A program made the translations under genes and the position numbers. Of a stretch of 64,000 bases of DNA, positions 26,716-35,771 are shown in pieces. Position 1 is the stretch's first letter. Every line of letters begins with the position of its first letter. The notes under the pieces were generated by a model. That model was not told the DNA's origin. It saw nothing but the letters and a program-made list of their open reading frames with translations, and made no database searches. Origin of the DNA: Oryzisolibacter sp. LB2S (GTDB lineage Bacteria > Pseudomonadota > Gammaproteobacteria > Burkholderiales > Burkholderiaceae_C); contig NZ_CP160388.1 of assembly GCF_040732315.1 (NCBI RefSeq), positions 2,818,494 to 2,882,493 on the forward strand, written 5' to 3'.

Positions 26716-28005
26716 ATGGCCCAGACCACGGACCGACGCCGCCCACACCGGGGAATCTGGCTGGCGACATGTGCTCTGTTGCTGGGTCTGACGGCCTGCG
26801 GCGACAAGGGACAGCAACCGACCACACCACAGGGGCCCACGCCGGTCGGCGTGATCACGCTGCAGCCGCAGAAGCAGCAGCTCGATGCCACCCTGCCCGG
26901 CCGCACGCGCGCCTATCTGAGTGCCGAGGTGCGTCCCCAGGTCTCGGGCATCCTGCAGCAGCGCCTGTTCACCGAAGGAGCTCTGGTGCAGCGCGGCCAG
27001 GCGCTCTACCAGCTCGACGACCGGTCTCTGCGCGCCGCCGTGGCCAGCGCCGAGGCCGCGCTCGCCAAGGCCGAGGCCAGCGCGCGCACGCAGGAGGCCA
27101 CGGCCCGGCGCAACGCCGAACTCGTGAAGATATACGCCATCAGCCGCCAGGCCTTCGACGAGAGCCAGGCGGCCGCCGCCCAGTCGCGTGCCGACGTGGG
27201 CGTGGCACGCGCCAATCTGGAGACGGCGCGCATCAATCTGCGCTACAGCCGCATCGAGGCGCCGATTGCCGGGCGCACCAGCCTGTCCAGCGTCACGCCG
27301 GGCGCCCTGGTCACGGCCAACCAGGCCAATGCGCTCACAACCATCGTACAGATGGACCCTATGTACGTTGACTTCACGCAGTCGAGCACCGACCTGCTGC
27401 AGCTCAAGCGCGACTGGGAGGCCGGCCGCTACCAGAAGGTGGACGGCAACCAGGCGCGCGTGCGCATACGCCTGGACGATGGCAGCGACTACGCGCACGA
27501 GGGCCGGCTGCAGTTCGCCGGGATGATCGTCAACGACACAACGGGCACGGTGACGCTGCGCGCCGTGGTGCCCAACCCGGACGGTCTGCTCATGCCCGGC
27601 ATGTATGTGCAGGCGCTGCTGCCCACGGGCGTGGCGAGCGACGCGCTATTGATTCCGCAGCAGGCCGTGAGCCGTGACCTGACCGGGCGCGCCAGCGTCC
27701 TGGTGGTGGGCGAAGGCGATGTGGTGGAAAAGCGCACCGTGGAGCTCGCGCGCGCCCTGGGCAGCCGCTGGCTCGTCGACAGCGGCCTCAAGGCCGGCGA
27801 GCGCCTGGTGGTCGACGGCTTTCAACGCATCAAGCCCGGCGACAAGGTCAGCCCCCAGGCGGTGGAGCTGAACGCGAAGAACGGCGGCGCCGCCATACCC
27901 ACGGCGCCCGAGGACGGCAAGCGCCCCGCCCTGCCCGCGGCCGATGGCCAGACCGTGGGGCAGGGCGTGGACATCGCCGCCCCGCGCGCCGGCGCCTCGA
28001 AGTAA
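26716..28005 (+). CDS. RND efflux periplasmic adaptor (AcrA/MexA-like lipoprotein)
   Basis: 429 residues from the ATG at 26716, chosen because it gives a proper lipoprotein signal: a basic N-region then CALLLGLTAC (lipobox LTAC). The MexA/AcrA order follows: a barrel-sandwich half (AEVRPQVSGILQQRLFTEGA), a coiled-coil hairpin, the second half (IEAPIAGRTSLSSVTPGALV) and the beta-barrel. It is the first gene of a complete tripartite pump; the next gene starts 15 nt downstream. Starts at 26665 or 26611 cannot be excluded. Confidence 0.93.
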   Translation: MAQTTDRRRPHRGIWLATCALLLGLTACGDKGQQPTTPQGPTPVGVITLQPQKQQLDATLPGRTRAYLSAEVRPQVSGILQQRLFTEGALVQRGQALYQLDDRSLRAAVASAEAALAKAEASARTQEATARRNAELVKIYAISRQAFDESQAAAAQSRADVGVARANLETARINLRYSRIEAPIAGRTSLSSVTPGALVTANQANALTTIVQMDPMYVDFTQSSTDLLQLKRDWEAGRYQKVDGNQARVRIRLDDGSDYAHEGRLQFAGMIVNDTTGTVTLRAVVPNPDGLLMPGMYVQALLPTGVASDALLIPQQAVSRDLTGRASVLVVGEGDVVEKRTVELARALGSRWLVDSGLKAGERLVVDGFQRIKPGDKVSPQAVELNAKNGGAAIPTAPEDGKRPALPAADGQTVGQGVDIAAPRAGASK

Positions 28006-28020
28006 ACGCGGCAGACCGCC

Positions 28021-31000
28021 ATGGCCCAGTTCTTCATCAACCGCCCCATCTTCGCGTGGGTGCTGTCCATCATCATCATGCTCGCCGGCGCGCTGGCAAT
28101 CTTCACGCTACCGCTCGAGCAATACCCCGACATCGCGCCGCCGCGCGTGACCATATCGGCACAGTACACGGGTGCCTCGGCCGAGACCGTGGAAAACTCG
28201 GTCACGCAGATCATCGAGCAGCAGCTCAAGGGCATAGACAACATGATCTACATGAGCTCGACGTCGGACGCGTCGGGCCGCTCGGCCACCACGCTGACGT
28301 TCACGCCCGGCACCAACATCGACGTGGCCCAGGTGCAGGTGCAGAACAAGCTGCAGGCGGCCATGAACCGCCTGCCCGAAGCGGTCAAGAGCCGCGGCGT
28401 GTTCATCAACAAGGGCGGCACGGACTATCTCGTGACCTACGCCTTCTTCTCGGACGATCCCAGGGTCACGGCCGTGGACGTAGGCGACTATCTGAACTCC
28501 AACCTGGTGGACGTGATCGGCCGCATCGACGGCGTGGGCGACGTGCGCGTGTTCGGCACCTCCTACGCCATGCGCATCTGGATGGATCCGGCCAGGATGG
28601 AGAAATTCCAGCTCATGCCCTCGGACCTGATCGCCGCGCTCAACGCGCAGAACGCCCAGGTCTCGGCCGGCCAGCTCGGCGCCCTGCCCGCCGTGCCCGA
28701 CCAGCAGCTCAACGCCACGATCACGGCGCGAACCAAGCTGCAGACGGTGCCGGAGTTCGAAGCCATCGTGCTCAAGACCGCCACCGACGGCGCCGTGGTC
28801 ACGGTCAAGGATGTGGCGCGCGTGGAACTCGGCCCCGACACCCTGTCGGTCAAGGCCAAGCTCAACGGCCGGCCCGGCGCGGGCCTGGGCATCGTGCTGG
28901 CCGACGGCGCCAATGCCATGGCCGTGTCCGACGCCGTGGCCGCCAAGCTCGCCGAGCTCAAACCCTTCTTCCCCAACCAGATCGACTATTTCGTCAGCTC
29001 CGACTCCACGCCCTTTGTGCGCGCCTCCATCCGGGAGGTGGTAACCACGCTGGCCGAAGCCATGGTGCTGGTGGTGCTGGTGATGTTCGTCTTCCTGCAG
29101 AACCTGCGCGCCACGCTGATCCCGGCGATTGCCGTGCCCGTGGTGCTGCTGGGCACCTTCGGCGTGCTGTCCGCAGCGGGTTACTCGATCAACACGCTGA
29201 CCATGTTCGCGCTGGTGCTCGCCATCGGCCTGCTGGTGGACGACGCCATCGTGGTGGTGGAGAACGTCGAGCGCGTGATGCACGACACCGGCCTGCCCCC
29301 AAAGGAGGCCACACGCCAGTCCATGCGCGAGATCACGCCGGCCCTCGTGGGCATAGGCGTCACGCTCGCTGCGGTGTTCGTGCCCATGGCCTTCTTTGGC
29401 GGCTCCACGGGCGTGATCTACCGCCAGTTCTCCATCACCATCGTCTCGGCCATGGCGCTGTCGGTATTCGTGGCGCTCACGCTCACGCCCGCGCTGTGCG
29501 CGAGCATCCTCAAGGCACCCGCGCACATGGCGCAAGAGCCGCGCGTGCGCACCGGGCTGCTGGGCCTGAACGACCGCTTCTTCATCTGGTTCAACCGCCG
29601 CTTTGACGCCGGCGCCACGCGCTACCAAAGCCGCGTGGGCTGGATGCTGCAGCGCGCCAGGCGCATGCTGCTGATCTTTGCGGCCATCTGCCTGGCCGTG
29701 TGGTGGATTCTGGCGCGCGTGCCCACGGCCTTTCTGCCCGAGGAGGACCAGGGCTATGTGTTCGGCACCATCAACCTGCCCGCGGGCGCGACCGATGCGC
29801 GACTGCAAGGCGTGCTCGACGAGGTCAACGCCTATTTCAAGACCGTGCCCGAGGTCATCAGCTTCAACCAGGTCTCGGGCCTGTCGGGCGACCAGAGCTC
29901 GGCGCGCGCCTTCATACGCCTCAAGCCCTGGTCCGAACGCCCGCTGGCCAGCCAGTCCGCGGGCGCGATCGCGCACCGCGCGACCGAGGACTTGGCCAGG
30001 ATCCGCGACGCGCGCATCTTCATCTCGCCGCCGCCCGCGGTGCGCAGCCTGGGCTCGACCTCGGGCTTCAACTTCATGCTCAAGGACGTCAACGGCCTGG
30101 GCCACCAGGCGCTGCTGGACGCGAAGAACAGGTTTCTGGCCGAGGCGCAGAAACGCCCCGAGCTCACCAGCCTGCGCGCCACGAACCTGGACGACGCCAC
30201 CGAGCTGCGCCTGGACATCGACGACCGCAAGGCCGCGGCCCTGGGCCTGAGCTACGACGCCATCAACGGCGTGCTCGCGAGCAGCATTGGCGGCACCTAT
30301 GTCAACGACTTTCTGCACAACGGCCGCGTCAAGCGCGTCTACATCCAGGGCGACGCGCCGCACCGCATGCTGCCGCAGGACCTGGGCAAATGGGCCGTGC
30401 GCAACAAGAACGGCGAGATGGTGCCGTTTGGCGCCTTCTCGCGCGCCTACTGGGCCCATGGCTCGCCCCAGCTCATGCGCTACAACGGCGCGCCCGCCTA
30501 TGAGCTGGTGGGCAGTGCGGCACCGGGCGTGAGCTCGGGCGTGGCGATGAAGGTCGTCGAGGACATATTGAAGGACATGCCCCAGGGCATTGCCTACGAG
30601 TGGACCGGCGCCTCGCTGCAGGAGCGGCAGTCGGGCGCCCAGGCGCCCATGCTCTACGCGGTCTCCATCCTGTTCGTGTTCCTGTGCCTGGCGGCGCTGT
30701 ACGAGAGCTGGACCGTGCCCATGTCGGTGATGCTGGCCGTGCCCCTCGGGGTGCTGGGCGCACTGCTTGCAACCTGGTCGCGGGGTCTCGCCAACGACGT
30801 GTATTTTCAGGTCGGCCTGATCACCACCGTAGGCCTGGCATCCAAGAACGCCATCCTGATCGTGGAATTTGCCGTGCAGCTGCAGGAACAGGGCCGCCGG
30901 CTCTTCGATGCCACGCTGGAGGCCGTGCGCCTGCGCCTGCGCCCCATCCTCATGACCTCGCTGGCCTTTGGCTTCGGCGTGCTGCCGCTGGCCCTGGGCA

Positions 31001-31191
31001 CGGGCGCCGGCGCTGGCGGACGCAATGCCATCGGCACGGCCGTGCTCGGCGGCATGGTGGCCTCCACGGTGCTCGGCATCTTCATGGTGCCGGTGTTCTT
31101 TTTGCTGATCCGCAGCTGGTTCAAGAGCCATTCACGTCATGAGGATGCACCCCAAGCCGCGCCCACCCATCACCCGGAGAGCGCCGCATGA
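28021..31191 (+). CDS. RND multidrug efflux transporter (AcrB/MexB-like, HAE1)
   Basis: 1056 residues. Twelve helices and two large periplasmic loops follow the AcrB plan: it begins MAQFFINRPIFAWVLSIIIM, and the proton-relay Asp pair at 407-408 (GLLVDDAIVVVENVERVM) falls at the same numbers as in AcrB. GFNFMLKD and TVGLASKNAILIVEFA (containing the helix-10 Lys) are present. It exports drugs and toxic compounds using the proton gradient. The stop overlaps the start of the outer-membrane factor (ATGA). No TetR- or MarR-type regulator sits nearby. Confidence 0.96.
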   Translation: MAQFFINRPIFAWVLSIIIMLAGALAIFTLPLEQYPDIAPPRVTISAQYTGASAETVENSVTQIIEQQLKGIDNMIYMSSTSDASGRSATTLTFTPGTNIDVAQVQVQNKLQAAMNRLPEAVKSRGVFINKGGTDYLVTYAFFSDDPRVTAVDVGDYLNSNLVDVIGRIDGVGDVRVFGTSYAMRIWMDPARMEKFQLMPSDLIAALNAQNAQVSAGQLGALPAVPDQQLNATITARTKLQTVPEFEAIVLKTATDGAVVTVKDVARVELGPDTLSVKAKLNGRPGAGLGIVLADGANAMAVSDAVAAKLAELKPFFPNQIDYFVSSDSTPFVRASIREVVTTLAEAMVLVVLVMFVFLQNLRATLIPAIAVPVVLLGTFGVLSAAGYSINTLTMFALVLAIGLLVDDAIVVVENVERVMHDTGLPPKEATRQSMREITPALVGIGVTLAAVFVPMAFFGGSTGVIYRQFSITIVSAMALSVFVALTLTPALCASILKAPAHMAQEPRVRTGLLGLNDRFFIWFNRRFDAGATRYQSRVGWMLQRARRMLLIFAAICLAVWWILARVPTAFLPEEDQGYVFGTINLPAGATDARLQGVLDEVNAYFKTVPEVISFNQVSGLSGDQSSARAFIRLKPWSERPLASQSAGAIAHRATEDLARIRDARIFISPPPAVRSLGSTSGFNFMLKDVNGLGHQALLDAKNRFLAEAQKRPELTSLRATNLDDATELRLDIDDRKAAALGLSYDAINGVLASSIGGTYVNDFLHNGRVKRVYIQGDAPHRMLPQDLGKWAVRNKNGEMVPFGAFSRAYWAHGSPQLMRYNGAPAYELVGSAAPGVSSGVAMKVVEDILKDMPQGIAYEWTGASLQERQSGAQAPMLYAVSILFVFLCLAALYESWTVPMSVMLAVPLGVLGALLATWSRGLANDVYFQVGLITTVGLASKNAILIVEFAVQLQEQGRRLFDATLEAVRLRLRPILMTSLAFGFGVLPLALGTGAGAGGRNAIGTAVLGGMVASTVLGIFMVPVFFLLIRSWFKSHSRHEDAPQAAPTHHPESAA

Positions 31192-32681
31192 CGCGCCTCA
31201 ACACATCCAGGCTTTGCACCATCTCCCTGGCCTGCGCCCTGCTCGCGGGCTGCAATCTTGCGCCGCGCTACCAGCAGCCGCCACTGCCCGTGCCCGACAA
31301 CATGGCCCCCGCCCTGCCCCCGGGCGGCAACGCTGCGGATGCGCTGCCGCTGCCCGAGTCCGGCCCCATGGCCTGGCAGGACTTCGTGCAGGAGCCGCGC
31401 CTGCGCCGCCTCGTCGCCCTGGCGCTGGAGCACAACCGCGACCTGCGCGTCGCGCTCTTGGCCATGGAGCGCGCGCGCGCCCAGTACGGCATCACACGCG
31501 CCGACCTGCTGCCCACGGTGAACGCCACCGGCGCCGCCAATCGCACGCACACAGCCGACGACCTGACCACCGCGGGCCGCCCCAACACCAGCGGCCAATA
31601 CAGCGCCACGCTGGGCTTCAGCAGCTACGAGATCGACTTCTTCGGCCGCGTGCGCAACCTCAACGAGGCCGCGCTGCAGGAGTTTTTCCGCGTCGAGGAG
31701 AACCGCCGCAGCGTGCAGCTGAGCCTGGTGGCCGAGGTCATGAACGCCTGGCTGCAGCTCGACGCCGATGCGCGGCGCCTGCTGCTGGCACGCGAGACGC
31801 TGCGCACACGCCAGCAGGCGCTCGAGCTCACGCGCCGCAGCCACGCGCTGGGCGCGAGCTCCGCCCTGGCCCTGGCGCAGGCGCAGGCCAGCGCGGACAG
31901 CGCACGCGTGGACGCGGCCGCCTTCACCTCGCAACTGGCGCGCGACCGCCACGCCCTGACGCTGCTCGTGGGCACGCCCGTGGACGCGGCGCTGCTGCCC
32001 GATGCCGCTGCTCAGCCCGAAGCGCCGCCCTCAGACAAAGCCGGCACCATCCCCACGCTGGCCGCCGCCGCGGCACCGGCCACGGCGCTGCTGGCCATCG
32101 CGCCCGAGCTGCCCTCCGCCGTGCTGCTGCACCGCCCCGACCTGCGCGCGGCTGAGCATGTGCTGCGCGCCAGCCACGCCAACATCGGCGCGGCGCGCGC
32201 GGCCTTCTTCCCTGCCATCACCCTGACAGCCTCGGTGGGCACGGCGAGCAATGCGCTCTCCGGCCTGTTCGATGGCGGCAACGGCACCTGGAGTTTTGCA
32301 CCGCAGCTGCGCCTGCCCATATTCGACGCCGGGCGCAACCGAGCCGCGCTGCGCGTGGCCGAGCTCACGCGCGACCAGGCGCTGGCCCAGTACGAGAAGG
32401 CGATACAGACGGCGTTTCGCGAGGTGGCCGACGCGCTCGCCGAGCGCGCCACGCTGGACGAGCGCCTCGTTGCCCAGCGCTCGCTGGTGCAGGCCAGCCA
32501 GCGCGCGCTGGAGCTGTCGGACGCGCGCTTTCGCCTTGGTGCGGACAGCTATCTCGCCGTGTTGGACGCCCAGCGCTCGCTCTATGCGGCGCAGCAGACC
32601 GAGATCTTGCTGCGCCTGGCCGAGCAGGTCAACCGTGTCACGCTCTACAAGGTGCTTGGCGGACAGTGGAGCAATGGCTGA
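31188..32681 (+). CDS. RND pump outer-membrane factor (OprM-like lipoprotein)
   Basis: 497 residues. The lipoprotein signal ends in CALLAGC. The N-terminal NLAPRYQQPPLPVPD and two OEP repeats follow, with SYEIDFFGRVRNLNEAA and LPIFDAGRNRAALRV, ending VTLYKVLGGQW as in OprM/NodT proteins. It is last in the adaptor-RND-OMF operon. It differs from the second outer-membrane factor of this window (22542-23981), so each exporter has its own duct. Confidence 0.95.
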   Translation: MTRLNTSRLCTISLACALLAGCNLAPRYQQPPLPVPDNMAPALPPGGNAADALPLPESGPMAWQDFVQEPRLRRLVALALEHNRDLRVALLAMERARAQYGITRADLLPTVNATGAANRTHTADDLTTAGRPNTSGQYSATLGFSSYEIDFFGRVRNLNEAALQEFFRVEENRRSVQLSLVAEVMNAWLQLDADARRLLLARETLRTRQQALELTRRSHALGASSALALAQAQASADSARVDAAAFTSQLARDRHALTLLVGTPVDAALLPDAAAQPEAPPSDKAGTIPTLAAAAAPATALLAIAPELPSAVLLHRPDLRAAEHVLRASHANIGAARAAFFPAITLTASVGTASNALSGLFDGGNGTWSFAPQLRLPIFDAGRNRAALRVAELTRDQALAQYEKAIQTAFREVADALAERATLDERLVAQRSLVQASQRALELSDARFRLGADSYLAVLDAQRSLYAAQQTEILLRLAEQVNRVTLYKVLGGQWSNG

Positions 32682-32771
32682 GCTCCCAATACCGAGACAC
32701 GATCGCGGCGCGCCGGCACGGGCAGCACCGCTTGATCGAGGAATCAAGCCACGATTGCGGCGCCCAAAGAA

Positions 32772-32802
32772 AAAGCGCGCTACCGAATTGATAGCGCGCT
32801 TT
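32772..32802. terminator. Terminator between pump operon and tRNA-His
   Basis: AAAGCGCGCTA (32772-32782) pairs with TAGCGCGCTTT (32792-32802) around a 9-nt loop. On the minus strand the stem runs into a TTTTT-C-TTT tract, a good intrinsic terminator for tRNA-His. On the plus strand it can also end the efflux operon. Confidence 0.85.
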
Positions 32803-32814
32803 CCTTGTGTTATC

Positions 32815-32890
32815 TGGGGTGGCTGATGGGACTCGAACCCACGACAACAGGAATCACAATCCTGGACTCTACCAACTGAGCTACAGCCAC
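32815..32890 (-). tRNA. tRNA-His (GTG)
   Basis: The minus strand folds as a cloverleaf with acceptor GTGGCTG/CAGCCAC, anticodon loop TTGTGAT (anticodon GTG), T-arm GGGTTCGAGTCCC and encoded CCA (32815-32817). A G at 32891 supplies the extra G-1 typical of tRNA-His, opposite C73. It lies where rplS would be expected downstream of trmD. Confidence 0.96.
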
Positions 32891-32901
32891 CGTAGACGAA
32901 G

Positions 32902-32907
32902 ATTATA
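32902..32907 (-). promoter_or_regulatory. -10 element (TATAAT) for tRNA-His
   Basis: A perfect TATAAT on the minus strand, about 11 nt before the G-1 of tRNA-His and just after the trmD stop. The -35 element would lie in the trmD 3' end and is not clear. Confidence 0.65.
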
Positions 32908-32913
32908 GCTTGA

Positions 32914-33681
32914 TTATTTCGATCCTGACCGAAGCGCGAGGAATTCTTCGTCCTGGCGCGTCAGCTCGCCGCGGCTGCGCGCCGCGGCCAGCAGGTCGGG
33001 GCGGTGCTGCGCCGTGATCAACAGGCGCTGCTCGCGGCGCCAGCGCTCGATCTGCGCATGGTGGCCCGACATCAGCGGTGCGGGCACGGCCTGGCCCATC
33101 CATTGTTCGGGCCTGGTGTAGTGCGGGCAGTCCAGCAGGCCGTCGAGCGCGGGGTTGAAGCTGTCGAGCTGGTGACTGCCCTCATCGTGCAGCACGCCGG
33201 GTTGCAGGCGCGCCACGGCGTCGAGCAGCGCCATGGCGGCGATCTCCCCACCCGACAACACGAAGTCGCCCAGGCTGATCTGCACGTCGACATGGGCGTC
33301 GATGAAGCGCTGATCCACGCCCTCGTAGCGCCCGCACAGCAGGATGGCGCCCGCTCCAGCGCTCCAGCCTTCGACCTGTGCGTGATCCAGCCGGCGGCCT
33401 ATGGGCGAGAACAGGACCAGAGGGGCGCGCGTCTCCTCCTGCTCCGCGCGATCGGCGCGAATGGCGGCGAGACAGCGCGCCAGGGGCTCGGCCATCATGA
33501 CCATGCCCGGACCGCCGCCAAAGGGGCGGTCGTCCACGCGGCGGTAGTTGCCCTCGGCATGGTCGCGCAGATTCCACAGCCGCACCTGCACCTGGCCCGA
33601 TGCATAGGCACGGCGCGTCACGCCGCTGGCCAGAAAGGGCTCGAACAGCTCGGGAAACAGGGTGATGACGTCGAAGCGCAT
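32914..33681 (-). CDS. trmD: tRNA (guanine-N1)-methyltransferase
   Basis: 255 residues from the ATG at 33681. It has [27 protein letters not shown] and the trefoil-knot SAM site ([30 protein letters not shown]). It methylates G37 in tRNAs reading CNN and CGG codons, preventing +1 frameshifts. It starts 7 nt after rimM in rpsP-rimM-trmD. The usual fourth gene, rplS, is missing here. Confidence 0.97.
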   Translation of the reverse strand: MRFDVITLFPELFEPFLASGVTRRAYASGQVQVRLWNLRDHAEGNYRRVDDRPFGGGPGMVMMAEPLARCLAAIRADRAEQEETRAPLVLFSPIGRRLDHAQVEGWSAGAGAILLCGRYEGVDQRFIDAHVDVQISLGDFVLSGGEIAAMALLDAVARLQPGVLHDEGSHQLDSFNPALDGLLDCPHYTRPEQWMGQAVPAPLMSGHHAQIERWRREQRLLITAQHRPDLLAAARSRGELTRQDEEFLALRSGSK

Positions 33682-33688
33682 CGGAACG

Positions 33689-34261
33689 TCAATAGTCGGG
33701 CTGCCAGTCGACCGTGATGCAGCGTCCGGCCAGATCCACCTTGTCCACATAGGCGGAGACAAAGGGAATCATGCGTTGCTGGGGCTTGCCTTCATGCTCA
33801 TAGCCGAGCACCAGGGTCGTCTGCGGGCCTGTGGCGAGCAGTTCGCGCACCACGCCCAAGTTGACACCCTCGCGGTTGACGACGGTCAGTCCGATGAGAT
33901 CGACCCAGTAGTACTCGTCCTCCTGCGTCGCGGGGAAGCTCTCTCGCGGCACGAAGACGCGCGCGCCGCGCAGCGCCTCGGCGGCGTCACGGTCATCCAC
34001 GCCCCGGGCCCAGGCGACGATGGCGTCGGAATGGCTGCGTGCCTGGCGTATCGGCAGCTGAACGGTGCCGACGAAAAAGCTCTTGCCGCCCCTTTCCGCG
34101 GGCTGCAGAAACCAGGTCTTGCTGGCAAACAAGGCCTCGGGGGCGCTGCTGTAGGGCAGCACCTTGAACCAGCCCTTCACTCCCCAGGCATCGGCGATGC
34201 GGCCCACCTCCACGGCGTCTGCAGGCAGGTCGGCGGCTTCCAGAACGGGAGGTTGTGACAT
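33689..34261 (-). CDS. rimM: Ribosome maturation factor RimM
   Basis: 190 residues. An N-terminal RimM barrel ([20 protein letters not shown]) precedes a C-terminal PRC-barrel with [19 protein letters not shown]. It binds S19 and helps mature the 30S head. It sits between rpsP and trmD, but a strong terminator-like hairpin lies between rpsP and this gene. Confidence 0.96.
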   Translation of the reverse strand: MSQPPVLEAADLPADAVEVGRIADAWGVKGWFKVLPYSSAPEALFASKTWFLQPAERGGKSFFVGTVQLPIRQARSHSDAIVAWARGVDDRDAAEALRGARVFVPRESFPATQEDEYYWVDLIGLTVVNREGVNLGVVRELLATGPQTTLVLGYEHEGKPQQRMIPFVSAYVDKVDLAGRCITVDWQPDY

Positions 34262-34289
34262 GGCGTGGATATGCGAGAACTCGGAAACG

Positions 34290-34329
34290 AAAAAAGGCGG
34301 GTCCGGTCGCCGTTGCGCCGGAGCCCGCC
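34290..34329 (-). terminator. Intra-operon terminator/attenuator between rpsP and rimM
   Basis: On the minus strand, GGCGGGCTCCGG pairs with CCGGACCCGCC (one mismatch), followed by six T (34295-34290). It is a textbook intrinsic terminator placed inside rpsP-rimM-trmD, so most transcripts should end after rpsP. Confidence 0.8.
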
Positions 34330-34349
34330 TGCGTGGCAGTGCGCGCGGA

Positions 34350-34601
34350 TCAGGCGGCCTTCTTGGCGGCCTGCTTGACCAGACGATCCACGGTAGCGGA
34401 GGTCTGTGCGCCCACGCCCTTCCAGTAGGTCAGGCGGTCCTGGGCGATGCGCAGACCCTCTTCGCCTTCCTTGGCGGAGGGGTTGTAGAAGCCCAGGCGC
34501 TCGATGAAGCGGCCATCGCGGCGCACGCGCTTGTCGGCGACGACGATGTTGAAGAACGGACGGCCCTTGGAGCCGCCGCGGGAGAGTCGAATCACGACCA
34601 T
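34350..34601 (-). CDS. rpsP: 30S ribosomal protein bS16
   Basis: 83 residues from the ATG at 34601, with AAGGA upstream. [20 protein letters not shown] and [13 protein letters not shown] are invariant S16 features, ending in an Ala/Lys-rich tail. It is the first gene of the ribosome/tRNA operon. The upstream in-frame extension is rejected because it would run through the promoter. Confidence 0.97.
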   Translation of the reverse strand: MVVIRLSRGGSKGRPFFNIVVADKRVRRDGRFIERLGFYNPSAKEGEEGLRIAQDRLTYWKGVGAQTSATVDRLVKQAAKKAA

Positions 34602-34704
34602 AATGAATCCTTCGGGTGGTTGTGCAGCAACTGCTGCGCTGTTTTCACTGCGTTTGAGACACGCGACTTGGCCACCCGGCCAGCGACACGCAGCAAAGCC
34701 GGCA

Positions 34705-34710
34705 ATTATA
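34705..34710 (-). promoter_or_regulatory. -10 element (TATAAT) for rpsP
   Basis: TATAAT on the minus strand, about 104 nt before the rpsP start. A TTGACG lies only 10 nt upstream, too near for a standard -35. The element overlaps the start region of the divergent acetyltransferase gene. Confidence 0.5.
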
Positions 34711-34731
34711 TCCATATCCACGTCAATGCCT

Positions 34732-35247
34732 ATGATTCGCGCGAGCAGTGACGGCGACCTGCCCGCCATCACCGCCATCTACGCCCACCATGTGCTGCAC
34801 GGCACGGGCACCTTCGAGATCGATCCACCCACCTGCGCCGAGATGGCTGCACGCCGCGCCGAGGTGCTCGGCCGTGGGCTGCCCTACCTCGTCGCCGAGG
34901 AGCGGGGCCAGGTGCTGGGTTTTTGCTACTGCAACTGGTTCAAGCCCCGACCGGCCTACCGCTTCTCGGCGGAAGACTCCGTCTACGTCGCAGACGGCGC
35001 ACGCGGGCGCGGACTCGGTCGGCTGCTGCTCGACGCGCTGGCGCAGCAGGCGCAGGCCGCGGGCGTGCGCAAGCTCATGGCCGTGATCGGCGATTCGGCC
35101 AACGTGGGCTCCGTGGCGCTGCACCGCGCCGCGGGCTTCACGGAGGTCGGCGTGATGCGCTCGGTGGGCTGGAAGTTCGGCGCCTGGCGCGACATCGTGC
35201 TCATGGAAAAACCCCTGGGTGCGGGCGACTCCACGCCACCCGAGTGA
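34732..35247 (+). CDS. GNAT acetyltransferase, phosphinothricin-acetyltransferase-like
   Basis: 171 residues from the ATG at 34732 (another ATG at 34726). It opens [20 protein letters not shown], the PAT/Bar-type start. It has the acetyl-CoA loop [15 protein letters not shown] and the C-terminal [16 protein letters not shown]. Family members N-acetylate phosphinothricin, methionine sulfoximine or amino acids. It is divergent from rpsP with no visible ribosome-binding site; its promoter overlaps the rpsP promoter region. Confidence 0.9.
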   Translation: MIRASSDGDLPAITAIYAHHVLHGTGTFEIDPPTCAEMAARRAEVLGRGLPYLVAEERGQVLGFCYCNWFKPRPAYRFSAEDSVYVADGARGRGLGRLLLDALAQQAQAAGVRKLMAVIGDSANVGSVALHRAAGFTEVGVMRSVGWKFGAWRDIVLMEKPLGAGDSTPPE

Positions 35248-35269
35248 TGCAGCGCCAATAATCCACGCC

Positions 35270-35722
35270 ATGAAGAACAAGACCATTGCCGCCTGGCTCG
35301 CCTTCCTGGGAGGCCCCCTGGGCCTGCACCGCTTCTACCTCTATGGCGCTGGCGACATGCTCGGCTGGCTGCTGCCCGTGCCCACGGCGCTCGGGCTGTA
35401 TGGCATCGAGCGGCTGCAGCAATGGGGGCAGGACGATCAGCTCAGCTGGCTGCTGATCCCCCTGCTGGGCTTCACGATGGCCGGATGTGCGCTGTGCGCC
35501 ATCATCTATGGCCTGATGCCGCCAGAGAAATGGAATGCGCGCTTCAACCGCAGCGCAGCCCCCGACGCCCCGCCCGGGCGCACCAACTGGTTCACGGTGT
35601 TTGCCGTCACGACATCGCTGCTCGTGGGCGCGGGCGTGCTGCTCGCCAGCATCGCGTACAGCCTGCAGCACTACTTCGAGTACCAGGTGCGCGAGGGGCG
35701 CAAGATTTCACAGGAAAATTAG
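35270..35722 (+). CDS. TM2-domain membrane protein
   Basis: 150 residues. The N-terminal TM2 signature AAWLAFLGGPLGLHRFYLY precedes three or four hydrophobic segments. AATAAT ends 7 nt before the ATG and no ribosome-binding site is seen. The stop codon TAG lies inside the edge of a palindromic repeat copy. The function is unknown. Confidence 0.85.
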   Translation: MKNKTIAAWLAFLGGPLGLHRFYLYGAGDMLGWLLPVPTALGLYGIERLQQWGQDDQLSWLLIPLLGFTMAGCALCAIIYGLMPPEKWNARFNRSAAPDAPPGRTNWFTVFAVTTSLLVGAGVLLASIAYSLQHYFEYQVREGRKISQEN

Positions 35723-35765
35723 GCTCCAGCGCTTATCCATCAAGCGCTGAAAGCTATTAATTTCG
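35715..35765. repeat. Palindromic repeat copy R3 acting as convergent terminator
   Basis: GGCTCCAGCGCTT, spacer ATCCATC and AAGCGCTGAAAGCTATTAAT form a stem (CAGCGCTT/AAGCGCTG). It lies between the convergent TM2 and PiT genes and supplies the TM2 stop codon. An A/T-rich stretch follows on both strands, so it can serve as a bidirectional terminator. Confidence 0.75.
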
Positions 35766-35771
35766 CAGTAA

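Noticed and set aside
28108..31131. 1007-codon open frame opposite the RND transporter gene
   Set aside because: Antisense shadow of a well-supported transporter; His/Gly/Ala-rich translation with no domain.
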